From Ascoidea asiatica (Eukaryota; Ascomycota; Saccharomycetes; Ascoideales; Ascoideaceae), in NCBI GenBank assembly GCA_001600695.1, contig BCKQ01000027.1, positions 41,240-105,239 on the forward strand: a DNA stretch of 64,000 nucleotides, read 5' to 3'. The notes beneath the pieces are model-generated. The model saw only the letters and a list, made by a program, of their open reading frames with translations. It did no database searches and had not been told where the DNA came from. The position numbers and the translations under genes were made by a program. Shown here one piece after another: positions 22,301 to 31,953 of the stretch (position 1 is the stretch's first letter; each line of letters starts with the position of its first letter).

Positions 22301-23369
22301 TAACAGTTTTAAACCAAAATTTACCAAGTTCACCATATAGAATTGCAAATAATCTATTATTTAAAATAATTTGATATAAAATACATCTTAATTCATTATT
22401 TAAAGCCAATGGAGATTTTCTTTTTTTTTGAGGATGATATTTTGAAATATATCTTTCATTAAGTTGTAGAGGTAATTGAGGTAATTGAGGTAAAGTTTTT
22501 TTAAAGGGTAAATTATCTGTTTTCAAAGGTATTGAATTATTTTGAATTTTATCATTTTGATTAATATTATTAAAATTTGTAGGTAATAAAGCAGTAGAAG
22601 ATGAATTTGAAGTTGCAGAAGAATTAACAGAAATGGATGAAGATAATGGATTTATTGAAGGAGAGTTGATAGTGGTATTGGATTGAACCAGGTTATTCAT
22701 TGGAGTGGTGATTGAAGATAGTGGTGGATAAGTTGATTGAGAATAAACTGGTTGTTGTTGTTGTTGTTGTTGTTGAGAAGAAGATTGACCTTGATAATTT
22801 GGTTGCTGATAAGACAGTGGTTGTTGATATTGTTGTTGGGGAGTTTGAGAAGTTTGAGAGGGAAGTGGCGAATAGTTTTGAAGTGGTTGTTGTAGTGGTT
22901 GTTGCAGCGGTTGTTGTTGTTGGTAATTATAATTTGAAGAAGTTGTAGCTGAAGCAGAAGTAGAAGTGTTGAAATTTTGAGAAGGTGGACGAGAGTAATT
23001 TGCATTATTGTTGTTATTATTTTGATATTGAGTAGTTTGATTATAAGAATTTGAAGAATGTAAAGAAGAAAAAGCAGGTAGTTTATATCTATTTCCAGCT
23101 GTATTTCCATTTGAAGTGGTGTTTAAATCTGGATTTGAATTTAGCTTTGGAGTTTCTTCAGTTTGATATATTGTTCTTTTATTATTGTTTGAATCATTTG
23201 AAGACATATTAGTATTATATTCTCTGTGATTATTATATGTATTGTTGTTATTGTTGTTGTTGTTGTTATTATTATTATTATTATCGTTGTTGGAAGGCTG
23301 TTGTTGGTTTTGAGAAAGAGGTGGTAAGCGCTGAAAAGAAGAGTTTGAATTCGAGTTAGAATAGCTCAT
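19302..23369 (-). CDS. Large Asn/Gln-rich protein of unknown function, possibly nuclear
   Basis: 1355-aa protein that I do not recognise. Low-complexity Ser/Asn/Gln sequence fills residues 1-310, with poly-Asn near 27-43 and poly-Gln near 200. Two segments look folded: about 315-420, with ELRCILYQIILNNRLFAILY and FWFKTVKIFNKYMKKINLYI, and about 885-1040, with LPFIMEDIQSLRADLAEFTD and FTFELTHKKLKKIIKVLTFL. Between them are KLPS/KFPS tandem repeats (about 640-662) and a basic, NLS-like patch near 840-885 (RTRSRNTNAKPAKKRVNKKA). Residues about 1100-1300 are Gln/Asn tandem repeats. The last 40 residues form a probable amphipathic helix (NIRILSEKLDQNNLLLQKLL). The prion-like composition and 5.3-kb upstream region resemble yeast transcriptional regulators, but no DNA-binding domain is visible. 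Confidence 0.8.
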   Translation of the reverse strand: MSYSNSNSNSSFQRLPPLSQNQQQPSNNDNNNNNNNNNNNNNNTYNNHREYNTNMSSNDSNNNKRTIYQTEETPKLNSNPDLNTTSNGNTAGNRYKLPAFSSLHSSNSYNQTTQYQNNNNNNANYSRPPSQNFNTSTSASATTSSNYNYQQQQPLQQPLQQPLQNYSPLPSQTSQTPQQQYQQPLSYQQPNYQGQSSSQQQQQQQQPVYSQSTYPPLSSITTPMNNLVQSNTTINSPSINPLSSSISVNSSATSNSSSTALLPTNFNNINQNDKIQNNSIPLKTDNLPFKKTLPQLPQLPLQLNERYISKYHPQKKRKSPLALNNELRCILYQIILNNRLFAILYGELGKFWFKTVKIFNKYMKKINLYIRYPDITLRYARSDFQKHYREVSVFRLANKVLIHNPNFVPYDDDDKNQDQIKEKKSHYVPIKSKKDQIKIPIYKNSNNEELFDPENETDQVGFYLSRNDINEILDVNYYRKDDKSLIHLDPYSKILYKYXDLEQDYNKRQVTFSSNKTSAEALVNKTLNKEGSLPPEDEGTISESFTTDSYIEGFERKKLAEEGDNSFRIQKVQPSPISEAKISKYVLRIVNVLEETSEEEVDSFIIESRNKRWKFPLDIPEVEKKLEEKPVLNYKEKASKLPSKLPSKLPSKFPSNFPSDFPSIFEPRTVILNPILIPPSDGNNNNSNVPVLPPIESLYKYKDKKYSSTHSLPPLTNSNPSNNTYNQGNNNILPSTSSTSNPYNQSNISNITNRNGPIQGNFQTQSPMSLSVLNNPSVNESNNTNHVTFSTANNNRPNNSSNLANGPLSDTSNATVSTSPELSSSRLNPQETTTTKTPRRQNSSQVAKSNVVEKPSRTRSRNTNAKPAKKRVNKKAKNTTSVPKKLNCALLLKNINEINTQADEIMKNAYHFGENINNQTSSTPSGPRQTLPFIMEDIQSLRADLAEFTDMIDISMLPNGFTFELTHKKLKKIIKVLTFLLSALHENIRITRAQTFFNELAIINATMKEFGGLLSFFNPGVFNGEEFKEVNVDPSMLKKPKDASPLFDESTITLLSGEKLSLSKPGMPLQSSITQSYSGTSGRQMSASIPTPISIPNSGGTTSMQSNMNAATNTGLNNGSYSAPYSTSYSAPYSAPYSASYSAQYPSSYSTQNNIQNNNQSNNQNNFQSTSQNNYQNTSQNNYQCTSXNNYQSTSQNXXXSTSXXNXQXTSQNNYQNNMQSSFQNNIPNNMQNNIQNNMQNGIQSGMQNTMQSNIQSNMQNSIPNSTRNSIQNNSLSNGNLNSYSNTFQNSTPINTYASDQNGAYMNNLAGVIDQNFQFQKITNENIANNIRILSEKLDQNNLLLQKLLERFGSV
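19560..19715. repeat. 12-bp coding minisatellite (NMQS/NIQN units)
   Basis: Tandem degenerate 12-base units of the form TTTGCATATTAC within the Gln/Asn-rich C-terminal part of the 1355-aa protein. They encode NMQN/NIQS tetrapeptides on the minus strand. Confidence 0.75.
19730..19880. repeat. 24-bp coding minisatellite with clustered ambiguous bases
   Basis: About six degenerate copies of a 24-base unit containing TTTTGACTAGTGCT, encoding QNNYQSTS octapeptides on the minus strand. Many of the window's N calls fall here (about ten between 19740 and 19810), which points to allelic or repeat-copy variation collapsed in the consensus. Confidence 0.8.
21385..21452. repeat. 12-bp coding repeat (KLPS units)
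   Basis: Five to six 12-base units (GATGGAAGTTTT-like) encode KLPS, KFPS, NFPS and DFPS in the middle of the 1355-aa protein. The unit is a multiple of three, so copy changes keep the frame. Confidence 0.8.
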
Positions 23370-23840
23370 TATATATAATATATATTAGTGATATATTAAA
23401 ATAATATATAAATATACACTATTATTATATTAAAGTAATATAATGTTATTAATCGTGTTGTTTTTTTGTAATTTATATGTGAATATAAGTATTAATATAA
23501 ATATAAATAATAAATAAAATAATATTATAAATATTTTAATAAATATTTTTCTAAGAATTTAAATAAATATAATCAAAAACTTATGGGTTATTTCCAGTCT
23601 TTTAAATATATTTATATTCGAAGTATATTTTTGATTAGTGAAAGGTGTTGTAAATTATAATATTACTGTATAATATTACTGTATTATATTACAATATTTT
23701 ACTATTACTATATTNCTGTATTACTATTACAAACTGAAGGTAAGTACAGTATTTCACTGCTCTTTTACAGTGCTCGAGAAGTCTCAATAAACTCTGAGAA
23801 GGAGAATTATAAAATTATAAAATTATAAACCTGCAAACTT

Positions 23841-23871
23841 TACAAATCTACAAATCTACAAATCTACAAAT
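23841..23871. repeat. TACAAATC microsatellite
   Basis: Nearly four tandem copies of TACAAATC/TACAAATT, followed by degenerate ACAAACTC units to about 23905. Confidence 0.8.
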
Positions 23872-26800
23872 TTACAATTCTACAAACTCACAAACTCACA
23901 AACTTTCAAATTTAAACTCGCAAATGCAATCCAAATCCAAATTCAAAACCCAAAACAAAACATTTCATAATAATCTTATGAAATGTTAGAAAATGTTGTG
24001 AGATGTTATGGGCTGGAGACTATAGTTTAATCTTCAAAGAATCCAGTAAAAACTAGCGATCAAATCTAAAGTTTTGTTCAAAAAAAAGCTAACTTAAGAC
24101 TTACAAAAGCCTAAAATTATAATAAAGGTTGAATGAGTTATGACTGACTGGACTGTGCTTCACGAAGTAAAAGGTAGTGAAAGTTATGTGAAAGTTAGTT
24201 AAGTGTAAGAAGACTTTGAACTTCAGTCTACCTACCTCTTAAGGTGTGATGATAATAATAAATATTATTAAATATTAATTACTGAATAATAATTCCTGAA
24301 TAATATTTATTGAACAAAATTAATAATAATAATATCCTTTAAGAAGAAATAAAAAAAAAAAAAGCAATCAATTTTGGGACATTTTTGAAATAAACAGTAA
24401 CTGAGAATAATATTTTCAAAAATTACTAATAATAAATGAACATAAATATGAAATGTGACATTTATTGTAACAAAATTTGAATAAAATCGTAAATAAAAAA
24501 TGTCTAAGAAGAAAGAATTTTTGATTTTATTTATCTTTAAAACAATTTTGATTCGTTAGTAGATCATAAACACTACGACAGATTATTGAATTAATCTACT
24601 TCATAATTGGTTTAAAAAAAACAAAAACAAATTATAATATAATAAAGAAGCATGAAATTTATATTATTTTTGTAAATACCTTTATTCAGACTAAACCTNA
24701 GACATTTAGATTTATCTTAATACACTTTTTTTTTACAAAATAGTATTTTTCTAACAAATCAAGGCAAAATAATTATCATTTATATATTGAATTCTCCATT
24801 CATACTTATCTTACAAGATCTAAAAAAAACAAATTGGCCCCATTTAATAAAAAAGATGATTGAATTATAAATGAATAAGAAGAATAAGAGTAAGAATAAT
24901 TATAATTTACGCGAATAACATTTGATTAATATTAATACGATCTCATATCAATACCATTTCAATTAAATATCGTATTCTTTTCAAGTCTCTGATCATCAAA
25001 TCCTACAGTACAATAGCAAATTTTATATTATATTATTATACTAGAAATTGGTTGAAATTTATTTTTAAATTTTCAAAACTAAATATCAAATTCTATCGGA
25101 TTCAAAACAATATTTATATATTAAAAGTAGACTAAAATACAAACTTAAACCATTTTAGATCCTACTAAACAACACTAAAATATCAAAGATGAAATTTATC
25201 NTAATAAAGGTCTATACCTTTATTCAGAGAAAAGAAAAGTCTCCGTTTCCAAGGGATAAATGTTTTAATTAAACTACAAATTACTGCTGCTGGTCCAATA
25301 AGCCACTGTACTTTTTCTTCTNATATTCTTCACTTATTACTATTGATAACATTCATTTTATATTTATATATTTTTAAAGATTCATATTCATATCCATATC
25401 AAAACCACAATTAGTGTATTTTTTGTTCGTTTACCCTATTCCCATTCCACCTTGTTTTGCTTTTTTTACTGTACAGTACAAAATACCAGATACTAACATC
25501 AGTCACTCATTATCATTGGTAACTTAATTTGAATGTAATCATATTTCGTTTCTCAATTCAGTAATCTGTGTCTCAAGTGTCTTAAATAATCAGGAATTCA
25601 TTTCACCTAATTATCAATCCCAGAGATATAAGTTATCATGAATTACACTATATCTTATGTATATTTACCCAGTTTCATCCCTCTTTATTCTTTGATTATT
25701 TGACTGAAAATTAATACTGTACACAAAATACGCGTAGCCAGAGGACAATAGATTTTGGGACAGCTGTCCTATCTAGTGAAGTTAACAAGAGACATTTTTT
25801 TGCCACCGATAAATAGCGTTCACTCTTCACTCCGCCACATACTCTTTTTTATGTTCTTGCTTAGACTGCAGCTCGTATTCTNATGATGAGCTATTGTACT
25901 GCGAAACGCGTAATTTTTATTTGCCAGCATTTTCTTCCCCAATTATTATTCCATTAATCCCATTCGCTGGCCTTACTTATCGATTATCCTTTTACGGACA
26001 GNCTTCCGTTTAGGGTGTTTAGCTTTAAGGTAGAATGACAAAAGCATTTTCCCGCGGTAATATACTGTATTATTTAAAAGAACTCCATTTGTAAAATTCC
26101 CAATTCCCACTAATTAGAACTCTGTACCGTTCCGAAAACATTTATTTATATTTCCCCTCGGGCCCTTGGGTAATTTTTTCTCGTCCGTGAAGATTTATTG
26201 TCCTAAAGCTAACACTTCAAAATTAACAAAGCTACGACTTTATTTCCGAGTCAATCTTTGATTACCATAATTTAATCTCTTTATTTCATTTAATAATGAA
26301 ATTGGCCTGATTTTATGTAATACTGTCTCTTATGTTATAATTTTTAAAACAGTTATTTCACCATCTTTTTTTCATTTTTTGAAATTTTTATACATTATTT
26401 GATTTTACCTCAATTTTTATTTTAATTGATCGGTTTTATTTCAGATTAATATTAAATCGTTCTAAATTCATCTGAATTTCATTNTTTTTTTTTTTATTTT
26501 CTTTTTTTTTGTTTTCCAAGTCTAACATTTTCCTCAATGTTTTTTTAATTAATTCCGAAATCAACATTACTCAAATTCAGTCAAAATTTATTACCGAAAT
26601 CAAANCCAAAACAAAATACATTAATTGTAATTGGAAAATCTTTTTGTTTTTTACAAAATCTTCAAATTTCTACACACTCAAATTGATTTTTTCGAAATTA
26701 TGATTTAATTTACAAGGATAGTGAAACACATACAATTTCATTTTTTGAAATGATAAGCATTGTTTATTCAAATATTGATTTATTATTCTAATGATTCATA

Positions 26801-26877
26801 AGTCATGATGTTATTTTTTTTTTTTTAATTCCTTCTTTTTTCTTCAATTTTGACTGAAAATAAAATAAAAATACAAT

Positions 26878-26973
26878 ACGTAATATATTCCTTAAGAAAG
26901 ACTTGCGTTTTATACCAAATTACGTTTAATGAAATTTTACGTATTAAAACTTACGTTTTCGATTTCACGTAAA
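26878..26973. promoter_or_regulatory. Homotypic cluster of TTACGT/ACGTAA sites
   Basis: Five ACGTAA or TTACGT hexamers in 96 bases (26878, 26920, 26937, 26951, 26967), with further AACGTAA copies at 27123 and 27724. From base composition I estimate well under one copy expected in 100 bases. TTACGTAA-type half-sites are bound by fungal bZIP proteins of the Yap and CRE-binding groups. Confidence 0.45.
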
Positions 26974-27027
26974 AATTCAAACTGAAAATTAGATAATTAG
27001 CGTTTTTTCTTTAAAGGTTCAAATACA

Positions 27028-27047
27028 ACAATAAGCACCTATTGTTA
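27028..27047. promoter_or_regulatory. AACAATA/TATTGTT hairpin with Rox1-like site
   Basis: A 7-base inverted repeat with a 6-base loop. Its right arm is part of CCTATTGTT (27039-27047), the third copy in the window of a Rox1-like HMG-box site. Confidence 0.35.
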
Positions 27048-27600
27048 AATAAGTGCGCGCAAAATCTTCGCGACATATTAACCGCGCAATTAGTAACAAC
27101 GCTATGCGTGCAACACCGTTTTAACGTAAATGTTTTGCGTNGTNCGTAGTCTTGTGCGCATTTGACTTTGGCACGCTTTTTAAACACAGCGTTGTGTGCT
27201 GATAAATATTTGCNCAAAACGAGAATATTGCGATTATCTAAAAGATATAATTTAGCGTTCGACTAACTTTGATGTTAGAAATATTAGAAATAAAACAGAG
27301 ATTGTAAATTTATTTTTAAACTATAGTTTTGAAAAAATATATAAGAAATCAACTTTAAGGATCTTTGATTGGAGTATATAAATGATAAATTGAAATTGTT
27401 TTCTAATTAAAGAAACTGATCAGAGTAAGTTTTGATTTTTAACAAATTTAGGACATGGTTAATATTATTGCCCTAAAGTTTGTTTAATCTGGCCCAACCA
27501 TGGTGTACTGTATATATTAGGGCTTTTAAAAAAACAGCGATTTAACACTGGTTTAAAACAAAACTTTTTACAATTGAAAACAGAAATTTACAGCGTTTCC

Positions 27601-27606
27601 CACGTG
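27601..27606. promoter_or_regulatory. CCCACGTG E-box
   Basis: CACGTG preceded by CC, giving CCCACGTG, the flank preferred by Pho4-type bHLH factors. It lies in the distal part of the region upstream of the Asn/Gln-rich gene, together with a CRE-like TGACGTAA at 27650-27657. Confidence 0.35.
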
Positions 27607-27726
27607 CCATAAATCTAACAAACATAAGTGCGTTTGTTCAACGCTACGGTGACGTAACTTTTCACAAGGATGAAAATGGTTGGCTGCTGCTTCGGAAGTT
27701 GCCGAATTTTGTTGTCAACTGTTAAC

Positions 27727-27740
27727 GTAAGTGCACTTAC
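27727..27740. promoter_or_regulatory. Perfect 14-bp palindrome GTAAGTGCACTTAC
   Basis: Self-complementary 14-mer. Its half TAAGTGC recurs nearby as TAAGTGCG at 27051-27058 and 27625-27632, suggesting a repeated recognition element rather than a chance palindrome. Confidence 0.35.
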
Positions 27741-28636
27741 ACTATTTTTATTTTCTGACCCATTCTGACCCAATTAAAAGATTTGAGTGTTCCACATAAA
27801 AAGATGTTAGAGTTCAAAAGTCCACATACTACTCTGTTTAAATCTGCAGAACAAATACGACCCCGTATCATAGTCATAACTGTACCGCAGATCGTTTTAA
27901 TGGTTTCAAGCGATTGAGTAAAAGTAAAAAGCTTGTTTCACAAAATNATACGAAACTTTGGCTAGAACTGTATTTGATTAAATTTTGGTAAATGATTTTT
28001 TTTCTTTGGTATTACACTAAAAGTNTATAAAGAGCCTATTAATCAAACATTTTTTCATTTATTTATTTTCAAATTCAGCTCCAGTTGGAATTGATCGTAA
28101 TTATTACACATTTTACCAAATAAACATTGTAATAACATAATAGCAGAGTGATANCATTGTAATTTTTTTTTTCTTTAAAGGAACAAAATTTCTTTTCTTG
28201 GGATTATCCGATCTCGTGTAACTGATTTTTTACCACTTTAAAACTAGGTACCCTTTTTTGTGAAAATTATATTAATGTAAATCTTTCATATTCAGTACTG
28301 TTATATATCAACAATTTCAGAACATTCTCAAATATTTATAAAAATTAAAATGTATTTATTAATAATATTATAATACGGTAGTCAGAAAAAAAAAATTCAG
28401 AAGGGTTTTGGTAATTAAGGAGATATTGAGATTACATAGCAGAATAGAGTCGAAAAAAGGATCCTTTACGTTCTTCTAAAAATAAGGCTCAAAAAAGACA
28501 GGACAATATTCACAATTTTAAGTGATTGGATATGGATCATTCAAATTAATAATCATCATCTGAAAACAGCATGAACTTTTTCCCATTCCGAAGTACTTAT
28601 GAAATTCTTCTTCTTTACTTTTCTTTTTTCCATTTT

Positions 28637-31252
28637 TCATAATATTTCAAATTTGTTATTACTTTCAATTTTACAAATCATTTCACCGTCTCCAATTTCA
28701 AATCTTTCAATTAAAATTAAATAACTATCCTTCTGAAGAAATATATCCTCAATAAATAATCCATGTAAATTATCATCAAATTTATCATTATTTGTTATAA
28801 TTTCATTACCATATTCACCTTTTTTAAATATATTTATCCTTAACTTTGATCTATAATCAGATTCATTGAAATCTGAATTCATTTCATTATAAATTAAATG
28901 AATATTTAATATAGAATCTCTAAATAATTTAATTTCTTGAATTTTTTCAAAACTTGAATCCCAACTGAATTTAAATTCTTTTAAAAATGAATAATTCTCA
29001 TCTATATTGAATTTATCTTTTAATTTAACTAATTCAAAATTTGTATCCAAATTAAAATTTAATTCATAACTTAATTTATCTTCATTTTCTTCAATCTTAT
29101 CAAATGTTGAAATAAGAACTAAATATCTTTTATTTTTGAAAAATCTAAAATATTTCAAAATAATCTCTTTACTTTTATAATCCTCATTATAAATTAACTT
29201 TTTAAAATTATATTTCTTCAATCTTTTACCTTTTCCTTCNGACCAAAATATTTGTAAATTGATTAATTTATTTTCATGAGCTTCATCAATAAACAAACAT
29301 ATAGTTCCAAAACAGGATTCCTCATTTTCTTCATAGCTTTCTTTGGAATCTTTATTCTGTGGGATAAATAATTCATATTGTGGGTTATTTAAATAACTTA
29401 TTTTTAATGAATTTCCTCCAGAATTGTATAAATTCCATTCATCTTGAATTTTCTTGAAATATTTATATTTGTATTCTGCTTTTTTGAATACTAAATTATC
29501 ACTATTCATTATAGATGAAAATAAAGTTAATGTATATGTTCTTGAACTTAATTCATTTTTATAACTTATACTATTTTCATCCATTTTATAAAAAAAATTT
29601 ACTAGAAAATTATCATTCGATTTTAGTTTAAATTTAACCAATTGATAATCTGTATTATTTGAAATATTTTCAGCTATCAAACTTTCATTTTCATTATTAC
29701 TCTTATTATTAGCATTACTATTCATTTGTCCTTTTGAAAAGTTTCTGTATTTGCTTTTTAAGACTTGAATGATTAAAGAATCTTTTATATCTCTTTCAAT
29801 GGAATTTTTATTATGCTTTTCAATAAATATCCAAATAATTATTTCATTATCGAATTTTGAATCCTTTGAATCATTAAAGTTCTTTAAAATAAATTGACTT
29901 TCCAACTTTTTGAAAAATAAACTATTGTTAACATTATTTGATTTTCTTTCTTTAATTTTATAAATTAAATTGGTTCTTTTGATAGTTGGAAAAATTTTTG
30001 GATTCCAATTTATATAAAAATTATCAAAATTATTAATTATATAATCAAAAGAAATCCAAATTTCTCTATTTTCACAATTCCATGGATTTTTAATTAAGAT
30101 CTTTTTATCATTGAAGTCATCAATTCTCAAATTACAGATTGCATAATCATGATTTGAAATTAAATTATTAATTTCCTTACTTTTAATAAATTTTGTACCT
30201 AAAGATAATAAGCAATTATTTATTTTAAAATTCTTATATATTAAATTCCATAAATAATCCTCTCTATCATTACTATTATTATTAAAGTAAGTTTTAAGAT
30301 TTATAAATTCAGGTATCCAACCAATTAATCTATAAGTTACAATACCTGTATTTGAACCTATAAAAGAATAGGAACTATTATTGAATATTTTCAAATAAGC
30401 TTTTTCTACTATTGCAGGCCAAATTAAATAAGTATTATCAGTGGAGGAAGAAGAATTTACAAAAATACTTTCATTTTTTAATTNTTTTGAAAATGGTAAT
30501 AAATCGTTAACTTTGACTAATCTTTGTGTACCATTGAAATATAAAAAAACAAAATAAATTGAAGAAACTTTATTTGGAATGATTTGATATTTGAATAAAT
30601 TCAAGCTATTACTTTTGAAAGAAATTGAGTTTAAGATTATTAAAAATGAAGAGATTATTGAGCAATTTGTATTTAATTTATTTTGATGAATATTATTGAA
30701 AATCTCATTATTTTTTTCATTGAATTGAAAATCCCATAACTGATCTTTAAAATTTGAAGAATTATACCACTTTTTCAATGAATTTAATTGACTATTAGAT
30801 AATTCAAATTTATTTTGTTTTGAATTAATATTTGAATTAATAATTAATGAATTTTTTTCAAACTCATTCAAAATTGGAGGATATATCTCAAACGAAGAGC
30901 TACTTATTTCATTTGAATTAAAAATTGAACTTAACCAAAAGATTTTTTCATCATTTGATAGAAGTTTAATATTTGTATTAGAATTAGAATCTTTAATAAA
31001 TTTGATTAAATTTGAATGATAATTAATTGATTTTTGGGAAATTTCTATTAATTTTGACTTAATTTCCAGAATTACTGATTTATTTAAATCATTATTTAAG
31101 TTATTGATTAGTTTTAAAGAATTATTAAAGTTGGTAATTGCAAATAATGAAAATTTCTTTGATTTAATTAAATTTCCTAAAGATAAATAAAATTTAGATA
31201 ATTCCAATTCTCTTTGTCCATTATATATTAGTTCGATTATTTTATTTTCCAT
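28637..31252 (-). CDS. RIM13: Calpain-like cysteine protease Rim13 (pH-response pathway)
   Basis: Calpain-type protease that cleaves the C-terminal inhibitory part of Rim101 on the ESCRT-III/Rim20 platform during alkaline-pH signalling in yeasts. The N-terminal about 80 residues form a helical region like the MIT-type domain of this family. The catalytic triad can be read: Cys197 (NTNCSIISSFLI), His368 (LISNHDYAICNL) and Asn389 (ILIKNPWNCENREIW), with Gln190 as likely oxyanion-hole residue. The conserved IWPAIVEKAYLKIF block lies between Cys and His. The C-terminal half (about 430-871) contains the C2-like calpain domain III region. At 871 aa it is longer than S. cerevisiae Rim13 (727 aa) and carries no EF-hands, as expected. 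Confidence 0.87.
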   Translation of the reverse strand: MENKIIELIYNGQRELELSKFYLSLGNLIKSKKFSLFAITNFNNSLKLINNLNNDLNKSVILEIKSKLIEISQKSINYHSNLIKFIKDSNSNTNIKLLSNDEKIFWLSSIFNSNEISSSSFEIYPPILNEFEKNSLIINSNINSKQNKFELSNSQLNSLKKWYNSSNFKDQLWDFQFNEKNNEIFNNIHQNKLNTNCSIISSFLIILNSISFKSNSLNLFKYQIIPNKVSSIYFVFLYFNGTQRLVKVNDLLPFSKXLKNESIFVNSSSSTDNTYLIWPAIVEKAYLKIFNNSSYSFIGSNTGIVTYRLIGWIPEFINLKTYFNNNSNDREDYLWNLIYKNFKINNCLLSLGTKFIKSKEINNLISNHDYAICNLRIDDFNDKKILIKNPWNCENREIWISFDYIINNFDNFYINWNPKIFPTIKRTNLIYKIKERKSNNVNNSLFFKKLESQFILKNFNDSKDSKFDNEIIIWIFIEKHNKNSIERDIKDSLIIQVLKSKYRNFSKGQMNSNANNKSNNENESLIAENISNNTDYQLVKFKLKSNDNFLVNFFYKMDENSISYKNELSSRTYTLTLFSSIMNSDNLVFKKAEYKYKYFKKIQDEWNLYNSGGNSLKISYLNNPQYELFIPQNKDSKESYEENEESCFGTICLFIDEAHENKLINLQIFWXEGKGKRLKKYNFKKLIYNEDYKSKEIILKYFRFFKNKRYLVLISTFDKIEENEDKLSYELNFNLDTNFELVKLKDKFNIDENYSFLKEFKFSWDSSFEKIQEIKLFRDSILNIHLIYNEMNSDFNESDYRSKLRINIFKKGEYGNEIITNNDKFDDNLHGLFIEDIFLQKDSYLILIERFEIGDGEMICKIESNNKFEIL

Positions 31253-31953
31253 ATAGACAAATTATAGGTTAATTATTTTTCATTTCTTCATTTCTCTATC
31301 TTCTTCATCATCTTCATCACGAAATAAATGAAACCTTTATTTATTTTCTGTTATTTTTTNTTTATTTATTGATTTATAATCTAAATCGGGTAATAAAGTA
31401 GCATTTTGGTCGTATTTGCACAAAAAGAATTTTATGAGATAATTCTAATATTTCCCGGAAGTAAATCAGCTGACTTACAAACTTTCTATATTTAAAACAA
31501 ATTACCTATTCTAAAAACAGTTCCACAAGAGTGGCTTCAGATCTTCAATTCCCCTCANATTCTTCTATTTCTGCTTCTTTTGCTTCTTCAAGTGAAGAAA
31601 GTCAGCTTTATATTTTATTTGTAATTGATATCAAAAATCATTCAATTTCGATAAAAAATACCTAAAGTAGTTTATGAATACAATTTTGAATAGTGATTAA
31701 ATAATTGAATTAAAAGATCAGGTTACAATTTACTTCGGCTGAGTTTGCTTTTTATGGAATGGCTGCAGTTGAACCAATTGTTCCCAATCTACTATTAGAC
31801 CAATTCTAAAAGAAATAAAAGAACCAAATCATTGATTGATAAGCAATTTTTATCAATTTGAGTTACTTAAAGAATGAGAATTTTCATTTACTTGTTTAAT
31901 ATATATTCTGAAAAAGAGTAATCAATTATTGGTAATAGAAATAACAGATAACT
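31253..31953. other. Divergent promoter region RIM13 / dioxygenase
   Basis: 701 bases between two divergent genes. There is a G+C-richer block near 31450-31620 with AGTGGCTTCAG and TCAGCTGACTTAC. No ORF or RNA gene was recognised. Confidence 0.5.

Larger units (their letters stand above)
23370..28636. other. 5.3-kb ORF-free region upstream of the Asn/Gln-rich gene
   Basis: Longest gene-free stretch in the window, between the start of the Asn/Gln-rich gene and the 3' end of RIM13. No ATG frame of useful length and no recognisable tRNA, snRNA or transposon. The first about 600 bases are simple A+T-rich sequence with short satellites. G+C-richer blocks at about 25700-26200 and 26880-27750 hold clustered short motifs listed separately. 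Possible roles are an extended regulatory region or long 5' leader, or a small regional centromere; the sequence does not decide. Confidence 0.5.

Noticed and set aside
24676-25228. 15-base exact repeat ATACCTTTATTCAGA at 24676 and 25214
   Set aside because: In DNA this A+T-rich, one such pair in 5 kb is near chance expectation; flanks do not align.
17292-25497. TACTAAC heptamers at 17292 and 25491 (and minus-strand 24555) as intron branch points
   Set aside because: No matching donor and coding exons; about this many copies are expected by chance in A+T-rich deserts.
25880-25960. C/D snoRNA starting at ATGATGA near 25883
   Set aside because: No box D at a suitable distance and no terminal stem.
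27011-27217. 68-codon minus-strand frame
   Set aside because: No real ATG, contains several N codons, and lies in a motif-rich non-coding block.
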